64,000 bases of DNA from Undaria pinnatifida (lineage: Eukaryota > Sar > Phaeophyceae > Laminariales > Alariaceae): positions 10,808,705 through 10,872,704 of the forward strand of contig JABAKD010000005.1 in the NCBI GenBank assembly GCA_012845835.1. The letters run 5' to 3'. Below the pieces are notes generated by a model. It searched no databases. It was not told where the DNA came from and saw only the letters and a list, made by a program, of their open reading frames with translations. This document shows positions 22,775 through 33,989 of the stretch, in pieces. Every line of letters starts with the position of its first letter. The stretch's first letter is position 1. The translations under genes were made by a program, and so were the position numbers.

Positions 22775-23023
22775 GGTTCTATGATAGCCCCCCCCAGAAA
22801 AAACAGCGGTTTTCTTTGACGAGCGTTTCGTAGGTGCTCGACACGAGGGAGGATGTTATGAAACTAATAGCATACTAGACTATATTTTCTAGATTGCAAA
22901 GGACTATCGAACGATGACGTCGGGGTGGCAAGTGGCACCCTAGTCCAGGAGATACGGCCTGGATCTGGTTTCAAAACCGGCGATTTCGTTAAACAAAGAT
23001 TGGGGGGGGGGCTACCGTAGAAC
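22775..23023 (+). mobile_element. R5 MITE, copy 2 (about 249 bp)
   Basis: It begins TTCTATGATAGCCCCCCC and ends GGGGGGGGCTACCGTAGAAC. The interior shares ACGAGCGTTTCGTAGGTGCT, GACGTCGGGGTGGCAAGTGG and TTTCAAAACCGGCGATTTCG with copy 1, in the same orientation. Confidence 0.8.
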
Positions 23024-23317
23024 GACTCATAGCTGGCTTGTACACTCGTTTTGTGCATTTTTCTTAGCCTGTGCTCAACCAATCCGTTTGGTTTCCAAGC
23101 AGAAGCTTTTTACCTTCAGCGTCGTCCTGGGTTGGCTGTGGCCACAGGTGCATCGTCCCTTCTCTTCCCCAGGCAAAAACGTTCCTTCAACAACATTAAT
23201 AGAGAGAGTTTTTGCATTCCTGCTGCCCTGAAGCCAATTTCAATGTGAAGAACAGACGCACAAACTACGTATCAACTTTGTATTCACACTACAAAATGCC
23301 AACTCTAACTAACCCTA

Positions 23318-23420
23318 CACCTACCTGTGACAGCGAGGATTTCGTCGAAAGTCGTCTTTGCAAGCTGTCTGTGATAATCGCGCGTGTTACGTGGTGGGTA
23401 TGTCCTCGTGACGGCTATAT
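23318..23420 (+). repeat. Diverged R1 head
   Basis: TGTGACAGCGAGGATTTCGT, GTCGTCTTTGCAAGCTGTCT and ATCGCGCGTGTTACG follow the R1 head order with several changes and small deletions. Confidence 0.55.
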
Positions 23421-23597
23421 ACATATTGTATGTGTGTAGGTCGTCGGTATTAATCGAACTTGGCCATGACAAGCAGGAGGAGCTTTCGCACTTTAGTCGA
23501 CGGGAAGAGTCATAAATAGCCCTGTAGGTATACTATAGTTGAAAGGTGGTATATATATGAAAGCCGAGATTCCAACCTGAGCCTTTGAACAGCCGCA

Positions 23598-23965
23598 CAA
23601 CTTTAGTTTGCCCCCATCCCGTTTATTGTCCTTGCATTACTTTATCTCATGCTCCCTGCCAGCAGTAACTCAGATCCGGGTCACATAGCGGGCCCTTCTC
23701 CTCCCTCCCCACCACAACAGCACGTGCCTTCGTGTTCATCGCAATAATTATTCAGCATATTTCTCCCTCGTCCATTCGTCGTGTCGAATTGTACCTACCC
23801 ACGCTGCTAGGCGCTCTCAGCAGTTGATCCTCTTGTTTGTTACATTTTGCTCAAATAAACTCAAAATCTCACCACGGTGGTAGTCGAACTCAAAGACCAA
23901 TGCTACTAGTAGCAGTATTCGAGGGTAGCCGCTAGATCACCGAGGCGACCGGTTACAACTTGTCT
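23598..23965 (-). repeat. SINE-B, near-complete copy
   Basis: On the minus strand the 5' end reads AACCGGTCGCCTCGGTGATC with a B-box-like GAGTTCGACTACC, forming a degenerate tRNA-like head. The 3' part holds GTGGTGGGGAGGGAGGAGAA and ACCCGGATCTGAGTTACTGC, shared with 15660, 31560 and 34185. The total length of about 370 bp suits a SINE. Confidence 0.6.
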
Positions 23966-24114
23966 CGCACCAATTCAAAGTGGCTCGTTCTATTAACATG
24001 TTGACGGAATCGACACCATCCTCAACGCAAGTCTATTAACGCAATACTACATAGTCTATACGAGTAGTCTATATCCATACTTTTCTACCAGGTACAGTAC
24101 ACACAAGTATGTTC

Positions 24115-24225
24115 ATACTCGTACTGTACCAGGTTGTTGTTGTTGTTGTTGTTCTCACATTAACTCGCATAATCAAGTCCGTGGTCACAGGACAGGCTCC
24201 AGTCACTCTGGAGCTGAGGAATATA
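24115..24225 (-). repeat. SINE-C 3' end with AAC tail
   Basis: On the minus strand: CTCCAGAGTGACTGGAGCCT, GTCCTGTGACCACGGACTTG, GCGAGTTAATGTGAGAAC, then six AAC units. The same segment followed by AAC repeats occurs at 28885, 39440, 42793 and 45505. Confidence 0.75.
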
Positions 24226-24229
24226 CTAC

Positions 24230-25980
24230 AGCAGCAGTATATGCTACTAATATACGAGGTCGCAGGGATGCCCACTGCTACTCAGTGCTTTCTCCTTATG
24301 GTGTACCAGGCATGCCGTATTTGAAGTGGTACGCAGACTCTCTGGTCTTCGAGAACAATTACCAACAAGCTGTTGGGTGGCGGTTGCATTCTGTAATGAA
24401 TGCCGGATCATTGAACGAAGGTGCCATTCATGAAAGGCGCCGAGCGGGTAGCACCTTGACCGAACCAATCAGCTGAAAAGTACCTGGTATACATGTGTTA
24501 TCGCATGCGACGCAAAACGCTGTTTGCGGTGCTTTCTATTGTTGCGTGATTGCATGACACCCGGTTTTCAAGTAGTAGTGAGCAGGTTCCCTCGATTACA
24601 AGCGCTAAACATCTGGGAAGCGCTTGCTTCCGGCGCGGAGCCTAATCATTAGGTGAAGAAACGCCTTTCTCGACCACGTTGAGGCACAGAGCTAGACACG
24701 CCATCTCGACCATCCCGTGTAGCTAATGGCCCACGTTGCCGTAGAGGTGTGCAAAAATTTGGTTCTGAGGCTCCTAACCACTTTTGAAGAGTTTTATACT
24801 ATTAATAGTATACCTCACCCAACAAAACATTTTGAGCTAAATAAAAGCTGGAAGTGCAACACCATGAAAAATCCCATGGCCGAGAAATTTACCTAAAAAA
24901 CAATCTTTTTTAATCAACAATAATATTTCCAAGATTTCGGGCTGGTGGGCCCAGTCAGGTAGAAAACAAAACAGCAAAAGAGTGATGCGGCTATCGCATG
25001 CCTGCGCCGAAAAAAACGGGTGGCGGCACTTTCAAGTATACTTGAAGGCAGTTGGGAGATTCCCTCGTCTACAATGAATGCTTAGTCATTTAAGCAAGAC
25101 GTTTCAAGGATCGCGGTTGCTTTCTGCAATGCCGGGCGATTTCGTGAAGACGACACCTTCCTGACCACGCACGAGGCACTGATGGGACGCCACCTTGTCC
25201 ACCACGCTATCCGAAAAAGCTCGAAATAATACCGTGCGGGGAGTCCAGTTGTTTTTATCGGCAGCGCTGTTGGCTTTAGGACCTGGGTGTTGGGATACCT
25301 ACTATTATGGACCCATAAACATTCAACTGCAAGACCCCAAACATCTCTCCCAATGGGAAACGCATCCACCGTAATATAACCAAGACAACACAGCCTTTAA
25401 AAAAAAACTTATAAATCGATTTTCTCGACACACGGAAGAGTGCAGTCGCCGATCGATCCGTCTATGGGCAGGTCCCAGAGAGATATCTCTGTCCAAAGCG
25501 GCCGCACTCGTTGTGTTTGCCCCCCCTTCGGATAATTTGAAAAATGTCCTGAAAGTCTTGTGTCAGAAATGGGTTGTTAGCATGCGCGTCATGCGGTAGC
25601 TGCGCCCGCTTGGCATAAACGATCGCAACACGTGTACATGCTTCGACCACGCCGTCTGAGTCGCTATTTGGGCTAGACACAGGAGTGATCCCTACATAGT
25701 GCCGGAATGCGCCAGCGGGAAATACCGACACAATAGCGGCAACCGGCCCTACTCTGCGAACTGCTACTACTTGGCGTTCCCTTTTGCGCCGAACGATATA
25801 CAGGCACTGCTGATGATGTATCTTGCAGCCGGCTTAACTATGATGTTTATGGAGGTTCTGACGCTGAGATAAGAATAGCTGCAGAAGTAGGCGACGCTTC
25901 CTGTGAAAAAAAAAAAATTAAAAAAAACGTCGAAAACCGGCACTACCCAACCAGCACTATATAACAACAAAACTTCTTAA
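24230..25980. other. Mostly unassigned; R11 copy at 24815
   Basis: Open frames up to 95 codons, none recognised. The R11 copy (24815-24880) carries AGTGCAACACCATGAAAAAT and CCCATGGCC. Confidence 0.4.
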
Positions 25981-25983
25981 AAA

Positions 25984-26810
25984 CCCCTCCCCCTCCCCCC
26001 CTCCCTCCCTCTTTTTCTTTTTTTCTTGCTCTCCCTTGCTCCAACGCCCCGCCTAATGTCGAAATCTGCTAGTGTAATAATAACTTCACGCACTAGATAT
26101 CACCGAATTATCTTTCTAGGGTCATCCATGCCGCTGCTTTCCCCCCCCCCCCGCCCCACCCCCCCGCCCCGAACGCCCCCTCCTTCCCCACCACCCACAC
26201 CATCACCTAGACCTAGCACAACAAGTATAGCAAGCCCCTTCTCTCTCCCCCCCCCCCCACCTCCCTTCCCCCCCCCCCCCTCACCCCCTCGGACACTCCG
26301 CCCTCTACTCACCGATTGTACGACTTACAGTACATACATGGTAAACTGGTGCATTCTTTTCAAAACCGTCACATTTATGCATATTTTCCATGCACAAATT
26401 GAGCTGCCCCGCCCGTCCCCTCCCCCCCCCCTTCCCCCCCCCCTTCCCCCCCCCCTCCAACCCTGCTCCCATTTAATCAAACCCAAGCCCTCACGTCCTT
26501 CAAACCTCCGCCCTCCCATCGGCGGTTATTCGACTTACAGGATTCACTTGATAAACGGATGCATTTCCATCCACAGCGAGCTGTCAGATTTTGTCCCCCT
26601 CAGAAACGGGTTTTATAGTTTCCGCCCACAGACTGCTTAACATCACCCTGTTGATCTTGGTAAGCTACACTGTGTGTAGTTGCAAGGGGAGTAGCCGACC
26701 TATACCCTTAATGAGGACACACAACCCGTAGTACGCTCGATCGGAGTATCACACACAGCTTGCAAAGATGAGTTTCGACAAAATATTCGATCTCACAGCT
26801 GGAGCGTATT
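25984..26810 (-). repeat. R1, long copy with distal module
   Basis: Read on the minus strand from 26810: head, GTCGGCTACTCCCCTTGCAA, the CTGACAGCTCGCTGTGGATG module, then two further modules separated by poly-G, and near 26040-26230 the distal module (GTTCTAGGTGATGG-type string and TAATATCGAAATTCG-type end). The 204-codon Pro-rich frame on + is a C-run artefact. Confidence 0.8.
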
Positions 26811-26828
26811 TTCATTTTTTAAAATACT

Positions 26829-27304
26829 AAGTAATAAACTGGTGTTTTTTTTTTGTTCTTTTTTTTTTTTAACCGTCAGATTTATCCCCTTGAAAGGATT
26901 TATAGCTTACATGCACAAATTGCCCTTCCCTCCCCCCCCCCCCCCCCCCCACCCTCCAAACCCGCTCGCTTTTGATCAAACCAGGCCCCCACGTCCTTCA
27001 AAACTCGCCCCCCCCCCCCTCACCGGTTATTCGACTTACAAGATTCACTTGATAATAGAATACATTTCCCTCCACAGCTGTCACATTTTGTCCCCCTCAG
27101 AAACGGGTTTTATAGTTTCCGCGCACAGACTGACTAAAATCACCCGGTTGACCCTGATAGCTACACTGTAGTTGTAAGGGGAGTCGCCGACCTATATCCT
27201 AAATGAGGACACACAACTCGTAATACGCGCGATCGGAGTATCACAGACAGCTTGCAAAGATGAGTTTCGATGAAAATATTCGATCTCACAGCTGGAGCGT
27301 ATTT
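26829..27304 (-). repeat. R1, shorter copy in tandem with the preceding one
   Basis: Same orientation as 25984-26810, directly adjoining it. Head, first module, poly-G spacer (C-run of about 25 on + near 26935) and part of the second module are present. The arrangement suggests nested or tandem insertion. Confidence 0.8.
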
Positions 27305-27482
27305 TCATTTTTTATAATAATAACAAATAGTCTAATTCATCACGCACCCTCAAGCAAAGTACCCGTAATATGGGCAAGGCTTGAAGGCGTGGGCTGAGAT
27401 AAGGTCAGGCACTTTCGGTCCGAAATAGTTCCAACTGCCGTGGTTCGTCGCTCAAGACTGCTGCCTATATTTTTTCTCCTTA

Positions 27483-27545
27483 TTTTTTTTTTTTTCATCC
27501 TCCGGCTCGAGTATGGAAAAATATAGCTCAAACTGACCACACCTC
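27483..27545 (+). repeat. Fragment related to the SINE cluster at 43540-43860
   Basis: T-run, CATCCTCCGGCTCGAGTATG and GAAAAATATAGCTCA match, in opposite orientation, the tail between the two heads at 43560-43740. Confidence 0.4.
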
Positions 27546-27912
27546 CAATAATTTTTCATACACGTCGTCTCGGCTGTCGATTTAAGTCAACTTCATTCGC
27601 AACCCAGCGCTGGCTGGCGTGTCCTTCGGTTCTCACTACAGCGATAGCGTGAGCTTTCCCTATCGAGATTTAATATCATCCCGGAATATGTATCGGTGGA
27701 AAACCGATGATTCGGCCTAAACTAAAGCTCTTGAAGTTGGTGCTTGGCGTTTGGTTGGTGTACACAGCAGCAGAAAATTCGTTACGTACGTGGCGCAGTT
27801 AATCCATACCAGGTATGATTGTTCATCAGGCCGCACTCTTGTTGTCCCCAAGAGTGAACTAATAGTATTGATGGAGGAATAAAGGTCCTGGTGTCATATA
27901 TATGAATGAGCC

Positions 27913-28227
27913 ACCGGTCGCCCCGGTGGCGTATCAGGTTATCCTCGAGCCTGGTATAGGTCAGTTTCGTGAGTTCGAGCCCCGCCGAGTGCATACTCGT
28001 ATAAATTCGTTGGGACTTTTTCTTGTGGACAAATTGACTTGCGGAAAGCGCGAGAGCGTGAGTTAGCAATTTTCGATGAAAGATCGACGAGCAGTGGGAT
28101 TGCTGAACCCTATGCGCGATAAAAATTGTAGGCAAGAACCGGGGAGGAGAAGGGATGACACCTGTGACCACGGCTTGTCCAGAACCTGGAAAGTAAAAGT
28201 GTGCAAAAAAAAAAAAAAAAAAAAAAA
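27913..28227 (+). mobile_element. SINE-A, full-length tRNA-derived SINE
   Basis: The 5' part begins ACCGGTCGCCCCGGTGGCGT (A-box region) and has a B box in GTGAGTTCGAGCCCC. The body holds AAATTCGTTGGGACTTTTTC, GCGGAAAGCGCGAGAGCGTG and TGACCACGGCTTGTCCAGAA-type segments. The 3' end is a run of about 23 A (28205-28227). Pol III boxes at one end, a poly-A tail at the other and no ORF define a tRNA-related SINE. It depends on a LINE for mobility; none is seen in the window. Confidence 0.85.
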
Positions 28228-28659
28228 TAGAAATGAATGAATAGCTTTCTCTTGTTTTCTTGTGCTTTCTGCAAAGAGTTCAAAAAAGCGTTCGACGTTA
28301 AAGCTCACATGCTGCACATTGATTATTGGAGGGTGGTAAGCTTCACATCTACGGAGGTCCCCATGTGAGAGGTCCCAGAAAACCTTGGCGCTGCCATACC
28401 CCTAATATATGGTGGCATGCGTTGGTGTAGGGGCTGCATTGGATCAACCCCTGTACCTTGATCCTTGATCCCAAACTTCGAGGAAGTGGGCAGAACCATA
28501 CATCTATACAACAGTGAACAGTCCGACTCCTCGAACATCTGTCCGGAACAAATACGGCATGTTGCTGCTGCGGCCGCGTAATATGATACAGCTTCATACG
28601 CGCTATCTGCACAAAGAATTAGTTGATATTACTCGTATTATCAATACGTACCTGGTAGT

Positions 28660-28745
28660 AAATAATAACGACGACACCTGTGACCACGGCCTGTCCAGAC
28701 GCTGGAAAGTAGGAGTGTGTGTGAGAAAAATTAAAATCAAAAAGT
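28660..28745 (+). repeat. SINE-A 3' fragment
   Basis: GACGACACCTGTGACCACGG, CCTGTCCAGACGCTGGAAAG and GTGTGTGTGAGAAAA match the SINE-A 3' end. Confidence 0.65.
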
Positions 28746-28884
28746 CGTGTGCGCCATACCGCAGTACCAAGTTGAGGATCTCCAATTCAGGGAGACCAGT
28801 AGCGGTCCGCAGCTTAGGAACAAAATACTCCCTGTATGTGTGTGCATGACATGTGTTATGTCACCATGATGTGTCTTACGTATA

Positions 28885-28955
28885 TATATTGTGTGACCAC
28901 GGACTCTAGATTTTTGACAAGAGTTAATGTGAGAAAACAACAACAACATAATGTC
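28885..28955 (+). repeat. SINE-C 3' end with AAC tail
   Basis: TGTGTGACCACGGACTCTAG, ACAAGAGTTAATGTGAGAAA, then ACAACAACA. Nearly identical to 42793-42855. Confidence 0.7.
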
Positions 28956-29032
28956 ATGCTATCAATACTAACATGCGTTATGGAAAGATATTCGATTTAC
29001 ATCGGAACGGCATCTACTCTATCTTTAGTCTA

Positions 29033-29345
29033 TTAACACAACCCGTACTACGCGCGATCGGAGTATCACACACACACAGCTTGCACAGATGAGTTTCGAC
29101 AAAATATTCGATCTCACAGCTTGAGTGTATTTTAATCTTTAAAGTCTGATAATATTATTATAAAAATCAAAATACACTCCAGCCGTGAGATCGAATATTT
29201 TGTCGACAAAATATTCGTTCTCACAGCTGGAGTGTATTTTAGTCTTCGAAGTCTGATCATATTATTATAAAAATCAAAATACGCTCCAGCTGTGTGAGAT
29301 CGAATATTTTGTCGCAACTCATATTTGCAAGCTGTGTGTTATTTT
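29033..29345. repeat. R1 heads in alternating orientation
   Basis: A minus head ends at about 29130, a + head starts at about 29158, a truncated minus head ends near 29245 and another + head starts near 29276. The only interior left is about 20 bp of each head; TTTTGTCGACAAAA lies at the central join. This looks like repeated nested insertion or palindrome-mediated deletion. Confidence 0.7.
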
Positions 29346-29401
29346 TGTCGGAGGGCGAAAATAATAACAAAAATAATATTAGTAGTGAATGAATAAAAAT
29401 T

Positions 29402-29566
29402 CAGTCGGTGGCCCTATATAGTGCGGGTGTCCGATATTGTGGGGGTGAAATCATCTTTCACAATATAGACCCCTTTATAGTGGCCGGTTTTTAGATAGTG
29501 CGGGTGCCCGGTATAGTGCGGGTAAATCTTCGTGACATGTACCCGCACTATATAGCGCCACCTACA
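29402..29566. mobile_element. pogo-like MITE, 165 bp
   Basis: Ends read CAGTCGGTGGCCCTATATAG at the left and, on the complement of the right end, CTGTAGGTGGCGCTATATAG; both continue TGCGGGT. TATAGTGCGGGT-like strings recur inside. Ends starting CAG and TATAGTG-type subterminal repeats are typical of pogo/Tc1-mariner miniature elements. The right flank is TA; the left flank is TT, so the TA duplication is imperfect. Confidence 0.65.
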
Positions 29567-29809
29567 GTAGCAATGAAATCGAATCCATGGGCTGTGGTAC
29601 TGGGTTAGAGACAGATTTGTGGAGGTTAGACGTGGGGTCTATCTACACACGCAGCTTGTGACCCCAAACAAGAAGTACACGAAGATGCCTCCTCGCACAC
29701 ACAGTCGTAGAGCAAAAGTGATCAACCTCCTACAGCGCGTCCTCTGAAATATGTATGTATGTCGTCAATCCTACGGGTTTTCGACTCCGACTGTTTTTCA
29801 GTGTAACGA

Positions 29810-29860
29810 CAAACAGGCGGGGAGCGGGGGGCGGGGGGGGGGCGGGCGGGGGGCTCAACG
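29810..29860. repeat. G-rich low-complexity tract
   Basis: Runs of G interrupted by single C or A, able in principle to form G-quadruplexes. Part of a larger unassigned region (29570-30365). Confidence 0.7.
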
Positions 29861-30044
29861 CCGAAAGCCCTCGCCTAGGTTCCGACCCTAACGCCAACTG
29901 CAATGAATGTTTACCTTGATCTCCGCGACCCTTAGGAATAATTAATGATGCCGGGAAAAAATACAGTGACATAGATAGTGCGTATTGCGAGAATGGCCGA
30001 ACATACCTCTTGAGCACATTACAATGGGTGTGTTCTTCGCATCA

Positions 30045-30155
30045 AACTGTTATTTCCACCCATCTATATCCAGCACAACCATTAGTGTCTGTGCTGCTGA
30101 TGCCTCCTCGAGAGACGATCCTCTGGGACCACAGGCAGACTAAGAAATACAAAAA
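30045..30155 (+). repeat. R9 repeat fragment
   Basis: TTTCCACCCATCTATATCCA and GTGCTGCTGATGCCTCCTCG correspond to TTTCCACCCATCCATCTACA and GTGCCGATGCCTTTCTTAGA at 36918, and to a diverged copy at 51800. Confidence 0.45.
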
Positions 30156-30369
30156 AAAAGCTTATTAGTCTAGTCTATATTTGAGATGATGCTTGTCGTT
30201 GATTATCATATTGGATAGCTACTTGATAATACGAAAACAAGGTCATCTTGTATACATTGCGAGTTGTTCGTAAAACAGACAGTTATGATAGGCATTATGT
30301 TAGATGTCGTGTATCGATGCAGTCTTTGGCATGCAGAAATCCCAGCAGTAACATCTAGGACATATTATG

Positions 30370-30505
30370 TTGCAAGGGAAGTCGCCGACCCATATCCTCA
30401 GACCTAATGAGGACACACAACCCGTAATACGCGCGATCGGAGTATCACACACAGCTTGCAAAGATGAGTATCGACGAAATCTTCGATCTCACAGCTGGAG
30501 TGTAT
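30370..30505 (-). repeat. R1 head fragment
   Basis: Minus-strand head from ATACACTCCAGCTGTGAG to GGTCGGCGACTTCCCTTGCA. Only about 135 bp remain. Confidence 0.8.
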
Positions 30506-30509
30506 TTTT

Positions 30510-31450
30510 ATTTTCAGAATGATGCACAGCAGCAGTGTGCAGGCTAATCATATCTAAAATAAAGTACATATGTAGTACGTACTGGTGGACAATCTTCGAT
30601 ATCCCTCCGGATTGCAAAATTAGCAACATAGTCTAGGCTACATTCGTAAGGTCATGTGTTCGTACCCTGGACTTACATCGGTTAGTGCCGCTGTTCAAGG
30701 GAACCATTGCAAGGGGGTCCGTTTTTCGTTTGTGTGCACCTGATTTTGAGGGTCCTTGTCTTTGAGCTACGAGCGGACGCACACGCGCATCGCCCCACCC
30801 CCATGTGCTCACTCCACTTTGCTCACCACCATCAGCTCTCATCTGCTGAGCAAATCAATCAATCAATATCGGCCTGGGTTCGTCAACCATCTTCTCCTCT
30901 TCTTCTTGGAAGCTCTTCTGCATGAGGCACACTTTTCCGTGGGCCTGCGTATAACCTCTTGAAACTTTTTATGACTGTGTCGTGATCGGGTCATCCTAAA
31001 GCGACCCTACGCAACAAACGTAAACCAGCCACGAGCAGACACCCTCTACGCACAGCCACCTAAAAGCTAATAGATTTAGCAATGCAATGATGCCAACCGC
31101 AATGCGCCCACGCGCGAGACCACGATACTTCCTAGTACTATATATTGTTGTACTTGAAAATTACGGCAAAACAGAATGCTGGCCTTCTCGCAAGAAACGT
31201 GCAAATCAGGCTCTTGTCAGGCTGACGATACTATTGTACGAAGGCGAGAGCAAAAGCACACGTTCTCATGTTATCGGTCCCCGACAAGGCGCTGGTACAA
31301 GTATCCTAGTAGCACTAAAAAAGCACTTTGCCTTTTTCTGCACGAATAAGGGTCCCCGTTTTTGTCATTCCATAGTTCGTACTACCGCAGTGTCATGCAT
31401 GCACAGCGGTAAATAGTGACTACCAGGTATAATATAGTCTATAGGCTAAG
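30510..31450. other. Mostly unassigned; R7 copy 2 at 31150-31270
   Basis: R7 is recognised by AATTACGGCAAAACAGAATG and GTCAGGCTGACGATACTATT. Remaining ORFs (up to 109 codons) have no recognised motif. Confidence 0.45.
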
Positions 31451-31451
31451 A

Positions 31452-31690
31452 GCTTGATCAGTCGCGTCCTTGTGAGCGGGCCGGTACTGTTGAGCAATTC
31501 TTAGCGAGTGAGACGAGGGAGGAGAAGGCTTAACCTCTCGAAAACAAAATGAACGCGCACGTACCGTAGTGGGGAGGGAGGAGTATCTCTGTGCAGGCGA
31601 GGTGCCCCTGGGTCTGAGTGAGGTCTAGGGAGAGGGAAATTATATAGAGTAGAGTGCTGATATATTAGACTAGACTATTATATGGAGGGG
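31452..31690 (+). repeat. SINE-B 3' part
   Basis: GAGTGAGACGAGGGAGGAGA, CACGTACCGTAGTGGGGAGG and GGGTCTGAGTGAGGTCTAGG follow the SINE-B order. The tRNA-like head is not recognisable. Confidence 0.5.
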
Positions 31691-32215
31691 TGGAGGAAAA
31701 AAAAAACATGCCTGGAATATAGACTAGTCTAGTCTAAACATTTCGGCATCTCATTGCTGAACCTAACACAAGCCTTTTTTGTGTGTTGGTGTTTGAATTA
31801 TTTTCTCTATCATGTTGGTTGCAGAGCCCCGGGACCAACACAGTCAGCCAGCAGCACGAACAAGATGTAAGTATGGACAGCAGTTCGTACAGCCTCGTCT
31901 ATATGCGGAACAAGGTCCACCAGGTGGCATGTTTATCATACCTGATGTAGGAACTAATAATTAGTTATCGCGGTAACATCAGTTTTGAGTTTGTGGGTGC
32001 AACTTTATCAAATCATCATGTAATGTATGGAGTTGATGCTGACAAGTTGATAACCTCGTCGTGCTAACTGCTAGCTGCTGTGTGCTCCACAATCTCGGTA
32101 GGTCCATGGGAACGTAAAGCTCGAGCGCTCTCCACAGTAGAGCTATGCCCGCTATATTGTGTAGTGGTCGTGACTTGGACAAATTCTTATTTCACGTATT
32201 ATGTCGCTCCCTCTT
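31690..32215. other. No gene recognised
   Basis: Contains a TAGACTAGTCTAGTCTAAA string at about 31721 and nothing else I can assign. Confidence 0.4.
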
Positions 32216-32218
32216 GTT

Positions 32219-32541
32219 CAAACCCATGATACCCCCACGCCCTTGAAAACTCCGCCCTTCCCTCACCGGTTATACGACTTACAGGATACACTTGATAAAC
32301 TGATGCTTTTCCTTTCACAGCTGTCAGATTTTGTCCCCCTCAGAGACGGGTTTTATAGTTTCCGCGCACAGACTGACTAAAATCATCCTGTTGACCCTGA
32401 TAGCTACACTGTAGTTGTAAGGGGAGTCGCCGACCTATATCCTTAATGAGGACACACAACCCGTAATGCGCGCGATCGGAGTAGCACACACAGCTTGCAA
32501 AGATGAGTTTCGACAAAATCTTCGATCTCACAGCTGGAATG
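32219..32541 (-). repeat. R1 head plus first module
   Basis: Same content as 18688-18986, opposite strand, ending near 32541 in a T-run. Confidence 0.85.
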
Positions 32542-32587
32542 TTTTTTTTTTTTTTTTGTTCATACCAGGTATAGACTACATATATTC

Positions 32588-32688
32588 ACACAACTCGTAA
32601 TGCGCGCGATCGGAGTATCACACACAGCTTGCAAAGATGAGTTTCGACGAAATCTTCGATCTCACAGCTAGCTGGAGTGGATTTTCAT
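32588..32688 (-). repeat. R1 head fragment
   Basis: A second minus head beside the previous copy, with a 4-bp GCTA duplication inside the terminal CAGCTGGAGTG string. Confidence 0.8.
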
Positions 32689-32689
32689 T

Positions 32690-33265
32690 TTTTATAATAT
32701 ATTTATCTCAATGCTCAGTGCGAGAGAATCAAGGATTTGCGCGCAGGCAGGCGTGACTAGGAAGAATTTATAGCCGATTTTCACTCTGAAATGCCCAGTG
32801 TATTCCCCATTCTGCTAGTTGAATCAGCCTTGGCGGTCTTCACAATGAGAGCTTCATACAACGCCATTAGACTATGCATCGTAGTACTGCGTCGTCGTTT
32901 GGGTTATGGATTTCGTGCATTCACAGAGGTGTTGTTGGATTAGTCTATGGGTTCCCTTGTATGTCGAGACAGGAGGATGATGATAAGAACAAGCGCTGCC
33001 ACACGTTGTCAGATTTTACACAAAATGGAAACTGACAAGCTTGTGTACAATCTTGAGTTGGATGAATCAATCAATGTCTTGTATTAATAGTCGATCTTCT
33101 CTATGAAAGCCTCAATGCTTGTTGTGTAGGCTTGCGTTGGATCAAGCAATACATATGTACATACCCGGTATCAACTTAGTCGGTCCTCACTACAAGTGTG
33201 CACGCGTGCCCTGTGAAGAGGTAGGTGAAAAGCGTTCCCAATAAAAGTCAGTAAAATAAACGTGT
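32690..33265. other. No gene recognised
   Basis: AT-richer sequence without a long ORF or a recognised repeat. Confidence 0.4.
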
Positions 33266-33267
33266 TA

Positions 33268-33575
33268 ACGGGTTCGAACCCTTCGGAGGGCATGCTCGTG
33301 CTCGCAGATATTCTTACGTACAAACAATCCTAGCGGAAAGCGCGAGACCGTCTATTGGGAAAAATCGACGTGCATCAACGAGCTAAAAATCCCGAAAAAA
33401 AAGAGTGGATATACGTTGAACGCTATATATGCACGATACAAAATGAAGGAACACACCGGCGAGGAAGCGAGGCAATACCTCTGACCACGGCTTGTCTGCA
33501 AGGCCACTCAGAGTGAAACCTCTTATTATACGAGTCGAGCTGGAAAGTAAAAAGTGAGTATTATGTTGAAATTAT
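33268..33575 (+). repeat. SINE-A, diverged copy with internal insertion
   Basis: B-box-like GGGTTCGAACCCTT, CTAGCGGAAAGCGCGAGACC, AATCGACG and CTGACCACGGCTTGTC occur in SINE-A order. About 50 bp interrupt the 3' part before GAGCTGGAAAGTAAAAAGTG. Confidence 0.6.
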
Positions 33576-33989
33576 CAAAACAAAACGAAAAGATTTTCAA
33601 TGTTTCCGAAAGCGTGAGTTTGATAAATTCGGTCCATCCTCACTGTACCACAAGAGGTGCAATGTTTGCGCGGCCGTCAGCTGGACCAACAACAAAAATC
33701 GACCAAGACTGAGAAGGCTGTGGTGTTTCCGTCGTCGTACTAGTCGTGAGTTGGGCGAGTCTAGTCGGTCCGGGCCTCGGGGGCTATAATGCTCGTTGTG
33801 CTGTCGTGAGTTGGACCATTTTTTATTTTTTATTTTTAATGTTTAATGGACGATCCTCGCCATTATTCAACGCCCCCGGTGGTTCAGCCGTCGTCATGGC
33901 TTGGATCCACTAGGTCGATCCCCCAACTGTATGTATGAGCTCCAATGTCTCAGCCGCGTCACGAGTTTGACCCAACAATCAGTGAAAAT

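Noticed and set aside
26026..26640. 204-codon Pro/Ser-rich ORF
   Set aside because: It runs through R1 repeat modules and C-runs; other R1 copies do not keep the frame.
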